From NCBI RefSeq assembly GCF_003628755.1, contig NZ_CP029256.1:1941585-2005584 (forward strand): a stretch of 64,000 nt of DNA. Reading direction: 5' to 3'. The notes under the pieces are model-generated. The model was not told where the DNA came from and did not search any database. It saw only the letters and a list, made by a program, of their open reading frames with translations. Positions 1 to 8,849 of the stretch are shown in pieces. Position numbers and translations under genes: made by a program. Source of the stretch: Christensenella minuta (GTDB lineage: Bacteria > Bacillota > Clostridia > Christensenellales > Christensenellaceae). The number at the start of each line of letters is the position of its first letter. Position 1 is the stretch's first letter.

Positions 1-428
1 ACCAAGAGCTGGGCTTCAAATTTCTGTATAGCGCAGATTATATACAGGAAGAACCGGCTATTGTTAATGTGAAATTCGATGGGCCGGTTATATCGTGCGT
101 CGCTCTATATCCTTTTGCAGGAGATGAAACACAATTTGTAGAGGTGGAAAATGTTTCTACAATTGCGGCGACTGCACAAGAAGCGAGTAATTTCTTTTAT
201 AACACCCACATAAACTTGGGAGCGGCGTTGAACGAGCCATATATAGATACATGGGGCGGCGTTGAATGGACAATGTGGGAAGGAACATTACAATCTTCTT
301 CCGTTGCATTCGGTGCAGCAGAGATCAATGGGCAGATATATGTCGTTGCCAGCAGGGTTCAGGAATCAAATGTAGAGACAGCAAATAGTGTCAGACGTGA
401 TGCAATGTCTTCCCTGCGTCCGGTTTGA
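1..428 (+). CDS. hypothetical protein, C-terminal part (cut by window start)
   Basis: The reading frame is open from base 3 to the stop at 428, so the gene begins before the window and a GTG at 69 need not be the start. About 141 residues are visible. They are mildly acidic and rich in aromatic and small residues, with no cysteine cluster and no membrane segment. I recognise no family. The gene lies 31 bases before the next small gene on the same strand, and both precede the radical SAM pair, so all four may share a transcript. It belongs to the AT-richer region left of the tRNA-Thr boundary. Confidence 0.55.
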   Translation, partial: QELGFKFLYSADYIQEEPAIVNVKFDGPVISCVALYPFAGDETQFVEVENVSTIAATAQEASNFFYNTHINLGAALNEPYIDTWGGVEWTMWEGTLQSSSVAFGAAEINGQIYVVASRVQESNVETANSVRRDAMSSLRPV

Positions 429-459
429 CCGGACGCAAGGGACGGAAAGGAGCTATGAT

Positions 460-780
460 ATGGCAGTGGTCATCAAACAAACGGTAAATTGCCCGCGGCG
501 TATGGCGGTTTATGCGATTTTTGATACATTAGATAAACTAAATGGTATTTATGATCAGGAACTTGTGGGAGATATCAAAGCGCAAATAAACGTATTTGAT
601 AACTTGAGTGAGTTTGCTTTTGCGGTGACGGAACAGGGGGATGCCTCTATCATACATATTTCCATACTCTACCCTGCGCCGGAATTGACGGAGGAAGGAC
701 AGCGACGCACCCTCGTCTTCTTGCGGGATAGTATTATTCAGCATATTGAGAATGAACTCAACACCACAGCCAGAGAATAA
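460..780 (+). CDS. hypothetical protein, 106 aa
   Basis: I chose the ATG at 460 because a good ribosome site (GGAAAGGAG) sits just before it; the frame is open further upstream to 388 but that start lacks a site and overlaps the previous gene. The product is a small soluble protein with no signal peptide, membrane segment or metal-binding motif; its C-terminal third is predicted helical and charged. No family recognised. It lies between the partial upstream gene and the Cys-rich/radical SAM pair, suggesting one operon. A role linked to the radical SAM chemistry is possible only by context. Confidence 0.6.
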   Translation: MAVVIKQTVNCPRRMAVYAIFDTLDKLNGIYDQELVGDIKAQINVFDNLSEFAFAVTEQGDASIIHISILYPAPELTEEGQRRTLVFLRDSIIQHIENELNTTARE

Positions 781-841
781 AAATCATAAGGCAGATGTGG
801 TTGTCCGCTGTTTCGGATAAACAAACATGGAGGAAACGAAA

Positions 842-1204
842 ATGAACGGAAAAGATAAGTGCAGGATTTTAAAGGAAATACGGCAAAAAATAGCAGATGA
901 GAACGAAATCGAATATGTAACGAGGGATTGTAAATTTCAGGGTGAATGTAGAGGCACATGTCCGCGTTGTGAAGCGGAAGTACGATATTTGGAAGAACAA
1001 CTTGAACGGCGTAAAAAGTTGGGAAAACGTGTCGCCATAGCCGCACTGGCGACAGGACTGGTATTGGGCAGTATCGGCTGTACCGAAAGTGACTCTCGGT
1101 TTCAAAGAGGCTGCGCGCCCGTAGAAAGTTATGATGATGAAGAATGGACGTCGCTTGAGGGAGAAGTTCCTGCGGACAGCTTGATAAATGAACAAAACGA
1201 ATAA
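842..1204 (+). CDS. Cys-rich small protein, partner of radical SAM enzyme
   Basis: The 120-residue product starts at the ATG at 842, eight bases after a GGAGG; an ATG at 827 would overlap that site. The N-terminal part has Cys30-x5-Cys36-x3-Cys40-x2-Cys43, a spacing that suggests a metal or Fe-S site. A charged helix follows, then a hydrophobic stretch (about residues 61-79) ending in GSIGC, a lipobox-like site at Cys80. The tail is acidic and has one more Cys (91). The gene overlaps the downstream radical SAM gene by 17 bases, a strong sign of co-translation. It could be a modification substrate, an electron donor or a membrane anchor for that enzyme; nothing here decides which. Confidence 0.75.
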   Translation: MNGKDKCRILKEIRQKIADENEIEYVTRDCKFQGECRGTCPRCEAEVRYLEEQLERRKKLGKRVAIAALATGLVLGSIGCTESDSRFQRGCAPVESYDDEEWTSLEGEVPADSLINEQNE

Positions 1205-1841
1205 AAAAACGGTTTTTCCAACGATTGCTTTGGAGCGTCATCGGATGACAACAGATGGTATTGGTGTTACGACGCTTGTTGCGGCCTACGGCTGTCTACT
1301 CCGATGTCAGTATTGTCTGAATCCGCATTCGCGGCAGCAAGAAACGAATCAATGCGAATATACGCCGGAAAAACTGTTGAATGAGGTGAAGCAGGATAAT
1401 CTGTATTTTTTGGCAACAGGCGGCGGTATTACGTTTGGGGGTGGAGAACCGTTGCTTTACCCGGAGTTTATCAAGATGTTCCGCACACTCATGCCTGCCG
1501 GATGGAAACTAAATATAGAGACTTCCCTTTATGCCCCGGCAGAAGCTGTTATTACCGCGGCGCAGGTAGCGGATAGTATGATTATAGACATAAAGGACAT
1601 GGACAATAGAATCTACGAACGCTATACCGGGCAGAATGCCGAAGTAATGAAGAGGAATCTTGCCATACTTCGGAATACGATGGATATGGGAAGCGTCCGT
1701 ATCCGTGTCCCCCTGATTCCTAAATATAATACGGAACACGATCAAAAAAATAGCGCATATATACTTCAAAAGATGGGGTTCTCCAACTTAGAATTTTTCC
1801 GGTATGTCATAAAGCAACCGGGAAGGCTAAATGCAGAATAA
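1188..1841 (+). CDS. radical SAM protein, PFL-activating-enzyme-like
   Basis: The 217-residue protein carries Cys36-x3-Cys40-x2-Cys43, the ligand set for the 4Fe-4S cluster that cleaves S-adenosylmethionine, and a GGGEP motif near residues 84-88 that in this superfamily binds the SAM amino group. The layout (early CxxxCxxC, TGGGITFGGGEP, later DIKD around residue 135) is that of glycyl-radical-enzyme activases, but it is slightly short and no glycyl radical enzyme lies nearby. It overlaps the preceding Cys-rich gene by 17 bases. I infer that it acts on, or with, that small protein; the true substrate is unknown. Confidence 0.85.
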   Translation: MNKTNKKTVFPTIALERHRMTTDGIGVTTLVAAYGCLLRCQYCLNPHSRQQETNQCEYTPEKLLNEVKQDNLYFLATGGGITFGGGEPLLYPEFIKMFRTLMPAGWKLNIETSLYAPAEAVITAAQVADSMIIDIKDMDNRIYERYTGQNAEVMKRNLAILRNTMDMGSVRIRVPLIPKYNTEHDQKNSAYILQKMGFSNLEFFRYVIKQPGRLNAE

Positions 1842-1854
1842 ATGAACATACCGA

Positions 1855-3173
1855 ATCAATGCAGAATCAAATGATTCAAAGATTACTTTACGTAGGTTTC
1901 CGTTTTATCTGTGATGAAGTCTGGGCTTTATACAGCTCGGACAACGGCAGGCTGAGTATTGGTATTGAGCCGGTGGTGTTGGGGAAGTATTTGCTGGTGG
2001 GATACTTGCATGGCATAGAGTCGAAGCGGCGCATCGAGCAGGAGATACAGGTAAATATGGCCTATCGTTGACTTCTGGGGCTGGATTCAGATGAGCGGGT
2101 GCCGGATCATTCAACGATTTCATAAAACAGATGCAGCCCGCTTAATGGAACAAATCTGTTTTGTCGCCTGCTTGAGCATATCTTGCGGCAATGCATAGAA
2201 AAAGGATTGGTTGATGGAAAGATCACTCTGCCCCACTCCGCCCATGCAAAAGCGGATGCGTCATTTAAAGTGAATGTCAAAGTATTGGTGGAACGTAAAA
2301 CCATCGATTACATAAAACGGTTGGATCGATACGAAGAAGCGGAGAATATCAGAAATGTCGGAAGTTATCAAGCCCCAGCGCGTACCGCACGGGAAATGGA
2401 AACCAGCATTGGTGAAGAAAACAATCAATACAATATGACCGACCCGGACGCGGGAATGCTGAGACATCCGGGGAAACCTTTGGGGATACATTACCTGCGT
2501 CACCAAAGTGTGGACGCGGCACATGGGATCGTGGTGGACGTGGCGGTGACGGCAGGAAATGTAAACGATTTGGAACCGTACCTTGAGCGTGTGGAATATA
2601 TGTGTAACCACATCGGATTAAATATTCAGGACACGGGAGCTGACACGAGTTATGGAACTAGCCTGATCTATCACGAAATGAAGCGCATGGGAATCAGGCT
2701 GCACACACCCAAATCAACAGACGGTGAGACATACAAGGCAGAGCTAAAACGTGAACATTTTCGATACGATGATGAAGAGAATGATTACTTTGTTTGCCCA
2801 TAAGCCGGATATTGAAATTGAAGAGTCTGGAGCGAGAGTGCTACAATATCTGCAAGGTCTATCGGGCGATCCGCAAAGATTGTTGAGATTGCGTGATACT
2901 GGAGCAATGCGTAAGCAGTAGCCAACATAGCCGGAGCATCCGGGTAAATATCTTTGAAGAAGCGGTGAGTCAGTAACGGAAGACAGACGACACGCCTGCC
3001 CATAAACGAGTTTTAGATTTAAGACAGATATGGTGCGAGGGAAATTTTGTGGTGCAGGAGTTGATACACAGGTTAAAGTGCCTGACAAGGCGAGGTAAGG
3101 AAGCGGCAGAAGACCATTGCCTCCTATCCGCTACTGCCTTGAACATCAAACGCATGATAAGGTATCTGGGATA
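1855..3173 (+). pseudogene. IS1182-type transposase, degraded
   Basis: Fragments in several frames reconstruct a DDE transposase of the IS1182 group. An N-terminal piece to 2071 ends NMAYR, where a TGA replaces the expected Trp codon; the sense LLGLDSDERVPDHSTI continues in the same frame before another stop. A 206-residue piece from 2183 to 2803 contains the core (CIEKGLVDGK, then VTAGNVND, then ADTSYGT). Beyond 2803 further matches appear in shifted frames, ending near ALNIKRMI at about 3155. With multiple stops and frameshifts it cannot make an active protein. I could not find clear terminal inverted repeats, so the limits are those of the coding remnant. Confidence 0.8.
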
Positions 3174-3254
3174 ACTCCTATGTCATTATTTTTTGCTTTG
3201 ATTTTCTAAGTATCATCACTTCGCCTGAGAAAAAAGAAATAGAGAAAAAGGCCA
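3174..3254. other. non-coding gap between two remnants
   Basis: AT-rich sequence separating the transposase remnant from the short sigma-like fragment. I see no promoter, hairpin or repeat in it. Confidence 0.4.
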
Positions 3255-3416
3255 ATGGCTATGATAAAGATGTGGGATTTCTACCTGCGGTACACAGAAG
3301 AATGTGTGGAAGTACCGGACAGGATCGTGGAGGCGATGTATGGGCACAAGCGTCAGGAGGAATCCGGCGAACGGTATATCTGCCGTTATCGCGCAAAAAA
3401 GTGTATCAAGCTTTAG
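3255..3416 (+). pseudogene. remnant resembling N-terminus of the element sigma factor
   Basis: A 53-codon frame whose product has FY, YT, VPD and a KRQEESGE-like segment in the same order and spacing as the N-terminus of the sigma factor encoded at 6506-6937 (FYPSLYT, LPDD, KRERAG). It ends at a TAG where the family would continue for about 90 more residues. I read it as a decayed or truncated paralogue left by another mobile element. It could also be a chance small ORF, since the resemblance is by eye only. Confidence 0.35.
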
Positions 3417-3932
3417 GGGAGGTCTAAAAGAATGTATTTGCGCTAATGATGTTTGATAAGTATACAAATTCAAGCTGTGAATCGGGAGAAAGCTAAAGCA
3501 TGGTCAAAAGAAAAAATACAAAAAAGAGAAAAAATCAGCCTCATTAAGGGGTAAATAGTCCAGAAAACAACAAGACGTTTACCAATATTACAAATAGAAG
3601 ATTGAACGCAAGTAAAATATTTGTCATATTGAAGCTCTTGAAATTTACGTTTAGACATTGTATTATAAAGAAGTAAAAATTGTTTTTAGAAGCGGATTAT
3701 ATTCCGCTTTTTTGTAAAAAGAATTCTGTGCGGCAAGAGGCATCAGCAGGTACCATTATAATTCATTCACGCTACAAAATTTGCTGTAAAAATAGATAAC
3801 AAGTATAGATTATTAGAAAAAAGCATTGCAAAGCTAAGTGGTTTCTTTCATATGGGGGCTAATTAGTTGGTAAAAAAGAAACCAACTTTGCACAGGTAGA
3901 CGGTTTTTTATTTGTGAGGTAAAGGAGGCCTC
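3417..3932. other. intergenic region, about 500 bases, one terminator
   Basis: AT-rich DNA between the remnants and the broken sensor kinase. The only structure I can support is the hairpin at 3690-3714. An AGGAGG-like site lies directly in front of the kinase start at 3933. Confidence 0.5.
3690..3714 (+). terminator. intrinsic terminator
   Basis: Perfect 7-bp stem (AAGCGGA / TCCGCTT) with a 6-base loop followed by a run of T. It has no intact gene upstream, consistent with decay of this stretch. Confidence 0.7.
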
Positions 3933-6318
3933 ATGGGAAAGAAAATTCGGCGCTTTTTGTGGAGTAGCTTGGTAGGCATATTAATCTTATGTATTGCTAT
4001 ATTTACTTGGATAACTTTCTATATGGTCAATGAAAATGACAGGACGATTAGTGATATAGGGAAAATTTATATGTCCGAAATGGGCAAGCAAATCTCGTTG
4101 CATTTTTCCACTGTAATTGATCTGTACCAGTCCAAGCTGAAAGGCGTTGTATGGAGCAATATGCGCAATGATATAGGCGCGGCGAAACTGCGAGAGAATT
4201 TGGCTGCCAGTGCCCAAAGCCTTGGATTCAGTTATCTTGGCCTTTATGCTGATGACGGCAGCTACGAAGCTATTTATGGGAACCCATACAGATAGACGAA
4301 GAAAGTGCCTTTATGGATGCGCTAAGCGCAGACGTGCAAAAGGTAACAGAAGGCACGAACCAGTCAGGCGATGATCTTCTTTTACTGGGAACGGCTGTTT
4401 CTTTTCCCATGGAAAATGGTGAAAATAGCACTGCGCTTGTTGCAGGTATACCCATACAGACTCTTATAGATATACTCTCGCTCGATATCGGTGAAACCCG
4501 TGTTTATTCTCATATCATCCGCAATGACGGGACATATGTAATAAAAAATGCCGATGCAACAGAAGAAGATTCCGATTCGTATTTCGCCCGTGTGCTCAAT
4601 TACGGTCATTTCGGCAATGGTACCCCTGAGGAAGAAGTACAGAAGATCTCAGAAGCGATAGAAGCGGGGGAGAAATATTCCATGGTTGCAGAGATCAAAG
4701 ATGAAATCCGCAATACACATTTTACCCCGCTGGGATATTCCGACTGGTATTTGGTATCAGTTCTTCCTTATGAATTGCTGCATGAACCTATATCTCATCT
4801 GCTTGATCAACGTATTTTTACTGCCATCAGTGGCTGTGTCATCATTTTATCGGTAATGCTTTTAATATATTATAAGTTTTTCCGAATGTCCCAGCGACAG
4901 ATAAAGCTTTTACAAGAGACACGGCAGGAAGCGGAGCGTGCAAATAGAGCCAAAAGTACATTTTTTTCAAGTATGAGCCATGATATGCGAACGCCGATGA
5001 ACGCCATTATGGGAATGACAGCTATAGCTTCGACACATCTTGACAACCGGATACAATTGCAGGACTGCTTGAAAAAATTGCCCTGTCTAGCAAGCATCTG
5101 CTGGGGTTGATCAATGATGTGTTAGATATGTCGAAGATTGAGAGCGGCAAGATGATGCTGAATGTGGATATACTTTCTCTGCGTGAAGTGATGGATAATA
5201 TTACAAATATAGTGCAGTCCCAGATCAAGGCAAAGAAACAGATATTCGATATTTTTATTAAAAACATACAGACTGAACATGTATACTGCGACGGCACGCG
5301 ACTGACCCAGGTGCTTTTAAACATACTTTCCAATGCAATCAAGTTTACGCCGGAGAGAGGAACTATTCATGTAGCATTGACACAAGAGGATTCGCCGTTA
5401 GGAGAATTCTATGTGCGCAACCATTTTGGGGTGAGAGACACTGGAATCGGTATGTCGCCTGAATTTCAAAAGAATATTTTCGATTCTTTCGCGCGTGAGG
5501 ATACCAAGCGCGTACAGAAAGTCGAAGGAACGGGTCTTGGCATGGCGATTACCAAGCATATTGTCGACGCGATGAAAGGAGCGATAGAATTAAAAAGCGA
5601 AGTAAATAAAGGCACGGAATTCCACATTATTTTGGATATGGAAAGGAATACGGAAAAAGAAGAAGATATGCTTCTCTCGGCTTGGAATGTGCTGGTGGTA
5701 GACGATGACGAGCAGCTTTGCCACAGTGCCGCTTCTTCGTTAAAAAAGATTGGCGTGAAGGTGGATTATGCCTTAGACGGCGAGACTGCCGTTGAAATAG
5801 CGGCGACGCACCATAAAGAGAAACAGGGTTGCCAGATTGTATTACTGGACTGGAAAATGCCGGGAATGGATGGGATTGTGACTGCTTACGATTGGAATGA
5901 AATCGAGGAAGAAGCGCGCAAGGCTGGAGTCAACGGTTTCCTTTCCAAGCCGCTATTTAAATCTACACTTTTCTACGGGCTCAGGCCTTTTATAAAGACT
6001 ACCCTGCTGGAATCAAAGCCGCTGGAGAAAAGGATTAATTTCATCGGTATGCTCGGCGACACAACGGCCACGGGCTTTGTGCTTGCGGTTATGATGTCCA
6101 ACTCAGGCAGCGCGTGGGATAACGCGAAGAAATATATCGAGGGCGGTGCGCACGGCGGAAAAGGCAGTGAAGCGCATAAGGCCGCCGTTGTCGGCGATAC
6201 GGTAGGCGATCCTTTCAAGGATACGCCCGGCTCGTCCCTTAATATTCTGATTAAGCTGATGTCCATGGTGGCGGTCGTTTTTACGGCGGTTATCGTAAAT
6301 TACGGTATACTACAATAA
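3933..6318 (+). pseudogene. hybrid sensor histidine kinase, frameshifted and fused to hppA 3' end
   Basis: Three consecutive frames make one kinase. The first piece (3933-4295) has an N-terminal membrane helix (about residues 8-30) and the start of an extracellular sensor domain. The second (to 5110) completes that domain, adds a second membrane helix and the phospho-acceptor motif SHDMRTPMN. The third (5107-6318) has the ATPase motifs [16 protein letters not shown] and GTGLGMAI and a receiver domain with [11 protein letters not shown]. The first frameshift lies near 4280-4295, the second at a six-A run (5072-5077) where one more A would restore the frame. The receiver lacks about 15-20 residues after GIVTA. 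From about 6046 the frame continues into a copy of the last 89 residues of membrane pyrophosphatase. The kinase cannot be functional as read. Confidence 0.88.
6046..6318 (+). repeat. duplicated 3' end of hppA
   Basis: These 273 bases match the last part of the intact pyrophosphatase gene (reverse strand, about 41260-41532) at roughly 90 percent by hand alignment, with 7 amino-acid differences in 89. Most base differences are at third codon positions. Homology starts at a shared GGTATG and ends at the stop codon plus two bases. The segment is more GC-rich than the kinase sequence before it. Confidence 0.93.
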
Positions 6319-6384
6319 ATTCGACCTTCAGAGTATTAAATATATTATAAACAATATATTCTTAAAAAAATACATATAAAATAT

Positions 6385-6421
6385 AGCACTTTTGCAATCT
6401 TAAACCGCAAAGGTGCTTTTT
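6385..6421 (+). terminator. intrinsic terminator
   Basis: Stem AGCACTTTTGC / GCAAAGGTGCT with an 11-base loop and a following T run, 66 bases after the stop of the kinase chimera. It overlaps the leader of the next gene. Confidence 0.75.
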
Positions 6422-6446
6422 GTATGTCCTTTTATAGGGCACGAGC

Positions 6447-6501
6447 ACCTCCATTTCTCCATTTTGATCGGGCGTTTTCAAACAAGCGACAAAATGGAGG
6501 T
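6447..6501 (+). promoter_or_regulatory. leader with two alternative anti-Shine-Dalgarno arms
   Basis: ACCTCCATTT at 6447-6456 is an exact 10-base complement of AAATGGAGGT at 6492-6501, and CTCCATTTTG at 6457-6466 is an exact 10-base complement of CAAAATGGAG at 6490-6499. The right arm contains the ribosome site GGAGG of the sigma-factor gene. Only one left arm can pair at a time, and either would hide the ribosome site. Confidence 0.6.
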
Positions 6502-6505
6502 TACT

Positions 6506-6937
6506 ATGAAAAAAGTGAATCTAAGGGAGTTTTATCCATCTCTCTATACGAAAGATACTTATGTCTTTCTACCGGATGATGTAGTTACTGCTTTATGGGA
6601 AGAAACAAAAAGAGAAAGGGCGGGATATGCAAAAATACGGTATCACCGCGCATACTATTCTCTTGACCGGGAGGATGGGATTGAGCGATTTGCCCTGCAC
6701 TCCCCTATGCTGCCGGAAGAGATCATGCAGCAAAAGGAACTGCGCGAATTTCTTTATTCTATCATTATGGAATTACCGGAAAAGCAGCTGAAAAGGTTCT
6801 ACGCCTACTATGTACTGAGAATGAAACTGAAAGATATTGCGCGGATTGAAGGAACCGATGCCGCTGCTGTATTACGGTCTGTTCAAAAGTCAGAAAAAAC
6901 GATCCGCAAAAAAATAAAAAATTTTTTAGAAGATTGA
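6506..6937 (+). CDS. sigma-70 family RNA polymerase sigma factor of an integrative element
   Basis: The 143-residue protein starts at the ATG at 6506, five bases after GGAGG; an in-frame ATG at 6422 lies upstream but has no ribosome site and would put the leader hairpin inside the gene. Residues near the N-terminus (NLREFYPSLY, YYSLDREDGIE) match the small sigma-like proteins carried by Tn916/Tn1549-type conjugative elements. The C-terminal half has a region-4-like helix-turn-helix (LPEKQLKRFYAYYVLRMKLKDIA). In such elements it lies near the excisionase and integrase genes, as here. It probably regulates element genes. Its leader suggests translational control. Confidence 0.8.
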   Translation: MKKVNLREFYPSLYTKDTYVFLPDDVVTALWEETKRERAGYAKIRYHRAYYSLDREDGIERFALHSPMLPEEIMQQKELREFLYSIIMELPEKQLKRFYAYYVLRMKLKDIARIEGTDAAAVLRSVQKSEKTIRKKIKNFLED

Positions 6938-7428
6938 GACAAAAAACGGTGTGTTTTTCTACTGAATAATAAGGGAGTATTTTTCTTCCGATAAAAACGA
7001 AATATCCAATCGTCTGAATACGTTAGCTGCATAGCGAGCAAAAGAACGCACACGCGAGGACTGCCTGCGGGAATATTCCCGTCAATAAGATAACATCAAA
7101 GGCACGAGCGGGAATGTCAACGTCCGGAAACTTCCGTGGCTGGGAGTATGCCATGACCTATACAGCCTATCATGATACTTGCGCGTAGTCGAGATCAAGT
7201 TCCAGAGCGTGCCCCTGCCGTTGGCAGGGTGGTGAGATTCCAATGTGGCGCTGCCCGCGCCGGTTCAGACGGTTGCCCGTCCGTTATGGGAAGTAGTGTC
7301 GAATGATAACGGAATAGAATATGGAAAGTGGGGGCAGATTTTCTGATCTGAATATCAGCACGAATAGTCTGCCCCAACTTCTGAATTTATCAAACCTCTT
7401 TGTTGTAATTTGGAAATATGAGTTTTTT
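6938..7428. other. noncoding stretch of the mobile element with strong hairpins
   Basis: No convincing gene in about 490 bases. Structures seen are a CGGGAATATTCCCG palindrome near 7069, a perfect 7-bp hairpin CCCTGCC-GTT-GGCAGGG at 7213-7229, and a nested hairpin at 7329-7376 (GGGGCAGA / TCTGCCCC enclosing CTGAT / ATCAG) without a T run. Such clustered hairpins could be an origin of transfer, a structured RNA or integration-end sequence; I cannot tell. Confidence 0.5.
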
Positions 7429-7456
7429 TTGCATGGAGATTGTTTCGGACTATAAT
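7429..7456 (+). promoter_or_regulatory. sigma-A-type promoter
   Basis: TTGCAT, 16 bases, then TATAAT. It drives the short ORF at 7494 and, before the IS110 insertion, may have driven excisionase and integrase. Confidence 0.55.
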
Positions 7457-7493
7457 AAGAGCATCCGCCAAATCTTTGAAAGGAGGTGCCTAT

Positions 7494-7550
7494 TTGTACG
7501 AAACAAAGTTGCCATGTGAGACCTGCAAAGAAAAGTCAAGCCGGAAATGA
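7494..7550 (+). CDS. possible 18-aa leader peptide or truncated gene
   Basis: A TTG codon follows AGGAGG with 7 bases between and opens 18 codons including PCETC. A good promoter lies 38 bases upstream. The length is too short to classify. It may be the surviving 5' end of a regulatory gene cut by the IS110 insertion, or a real leader peptide of the excision operon. Confidence 0.35.
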   Translation: MYETKLPCETCKEKSSRK

Positions 7551-7634
7551 ATAAAAAATGAAAGGTAAAAAATGGAACATCAAATAAAACCACCCTGAAA
7601 TAAGCTGGTAAGCCAAGCAAAAAGAATATGTGGG

Positions 7635-8846
7635 CTACTGAACCGCCAAACTGCCTAGATGCTCCTTAACCCGTGCGTAGTAGATACGCAGGAACTTGTT
7701 GGCTCCTGCCATCATGTAGACGTAATAATGCTTACCCTCGCCGCGTTTTTTGTCAAGATATTGGAATACAGCATCATGAGAGGGCGCGTGTTTGAGCAGG
7801 CAGTCCATGACCTGAAAAAGCGTCTTTCTGAGTGAGGAAGAACCTCGTTTGGAAATGCCGGTACTCTGTGCTTCAAAGGCGCCGGACTGGAAAGGCGGTG
7901 CGTCGATACCGGCAAAAGCAACCAGCGACTGCTTACGGTTGAAACGTCGCACATCGCCAATTTCAGCCATGAGTTGAGGTCCTAACACATTGCCGACCCC
8001 TTGCATAGCCATGACAACAGGAAATTCCGGCAAGCCGGAGGCAAGGGAAAGCATCTGCTGCCGAATCAGAGCCAGCGTTTCCGATAGGGAGTTAAGCTGC
8101 GACACAGCTTGAGTAATAAGCTGTTTGGCAAAGGTGCTTCGAGGCAGTGTACTGACTTGTATGCAGGCGAAATCGTAGATGGCAGCGGCCTTAGTGGAAA
8201 GAAAGTTGTAACCTGTTCTTTTGCACCATTTTTGATAGCGCTGGGTAAAAACGTTTTTGGAAAGGCTGTTGACGCATTCAAAATGCCAAAATTTACCCAC
8301 GAAGTCAATCCATTTTTCGTGACCGTCCCCCTTGCGGGGCGGGCTGGAGAACAGCATGTTGACACTCGGAAAGGTTTGGTCAAGCAAAGCGATGAGGCTG
8401 TTTTTAAGCATAACACTCTGCTTAACGTACTGGTTGCACTGGCGGGCGCAGGTTTTAAGCATGTGGCGAACGTCTTCTTCCGGCGCATATTGCGGAAGAT
8501 CAAGCCAATGGCTTAGAGCATAGCTGGCGATTTTAACAGCATCTATCTTGTCCGTTTTGACCCGTCTAAGGGAATTTTGACCGTAGTCATGTACAAGAAT
8601 AGCATTGACAACGGACACATAGAGGCCGGCTTCGTGCAGATGCCTGGCGACAGGCAGATAGTAATTGCCAGTATGCTCCATAACAATGCGGGTTTCACCG
8701 TCCAAACTTTTCAGACGTTCAACCAAACGTCTGAGTTCATGAGCGGTGTGCTGAATTTCAAAAGGTGAAGCAACCACCTCACCGAAGGGACGCAGGATAG
8801 CAACCATGCACTTGCCCTTGGAAATGTCGATACCGACAGCGTTCAT
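7635..8846 (-). CDS. IS110 family transposase
   Basis: The 403-residue recombinase starts at the ATG at 8846, with AGGAGG six bases upstream; the frame extends 17 codons further but without a ribosome site. The N-terminal RuvC-like DEDD domain shows GIDISK near the start, then MEHTGNYY and KTDKIDA. The C-terminal part carries GVGNVLGPQL and FAGIDAPPFQSG, typical of the transposase_20 domain with its active serine. The gene looks intact. IS110 elements lack ordinary terminal inverted repeats and use a bridge RNA encoded in a flanking noncoding end to choose donor and target. It is inserted between the element sigma factor and excisionase genes. Confidence 0.93.
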   Translation of the reverse strand: MNAVGIDISKGKCMVAILRPFGEVVASPFEIQHTAHELRRLVERLKSLDGETRIVMEHTGNYYLPVARHLHEAGLYVSVVNAILVHDYGQNSLRRVKTDKIDAVKIASYALSHWLDLPQYAPEEDVRHMLKTCARQCNQYVKQSVMLKNSLIALLDQTFPSVNMLFSSPPRKGDGHEKWIDFVGKFWHFECVNSLSKNVFTQRYQKWCKRTGYNFLSTKAAAIYDFACIQVSTLPRSTFAKQLITQAVSQLNSLSETLALIRQQMLSLASGLPEFPVVMAMQGVGNVLGPQLMAEIGDVRRFNRKQSLVAFAGIDAPPFQSGAFEAQSTGISKRGSSSLRKTLFQVMDCLLKHAPSHDAVFQYLDKKRGEGKHYYVYMMAGANKFLRIYYARVKEHLGSLAVQ

Positions 8847-8849
8847 AAG

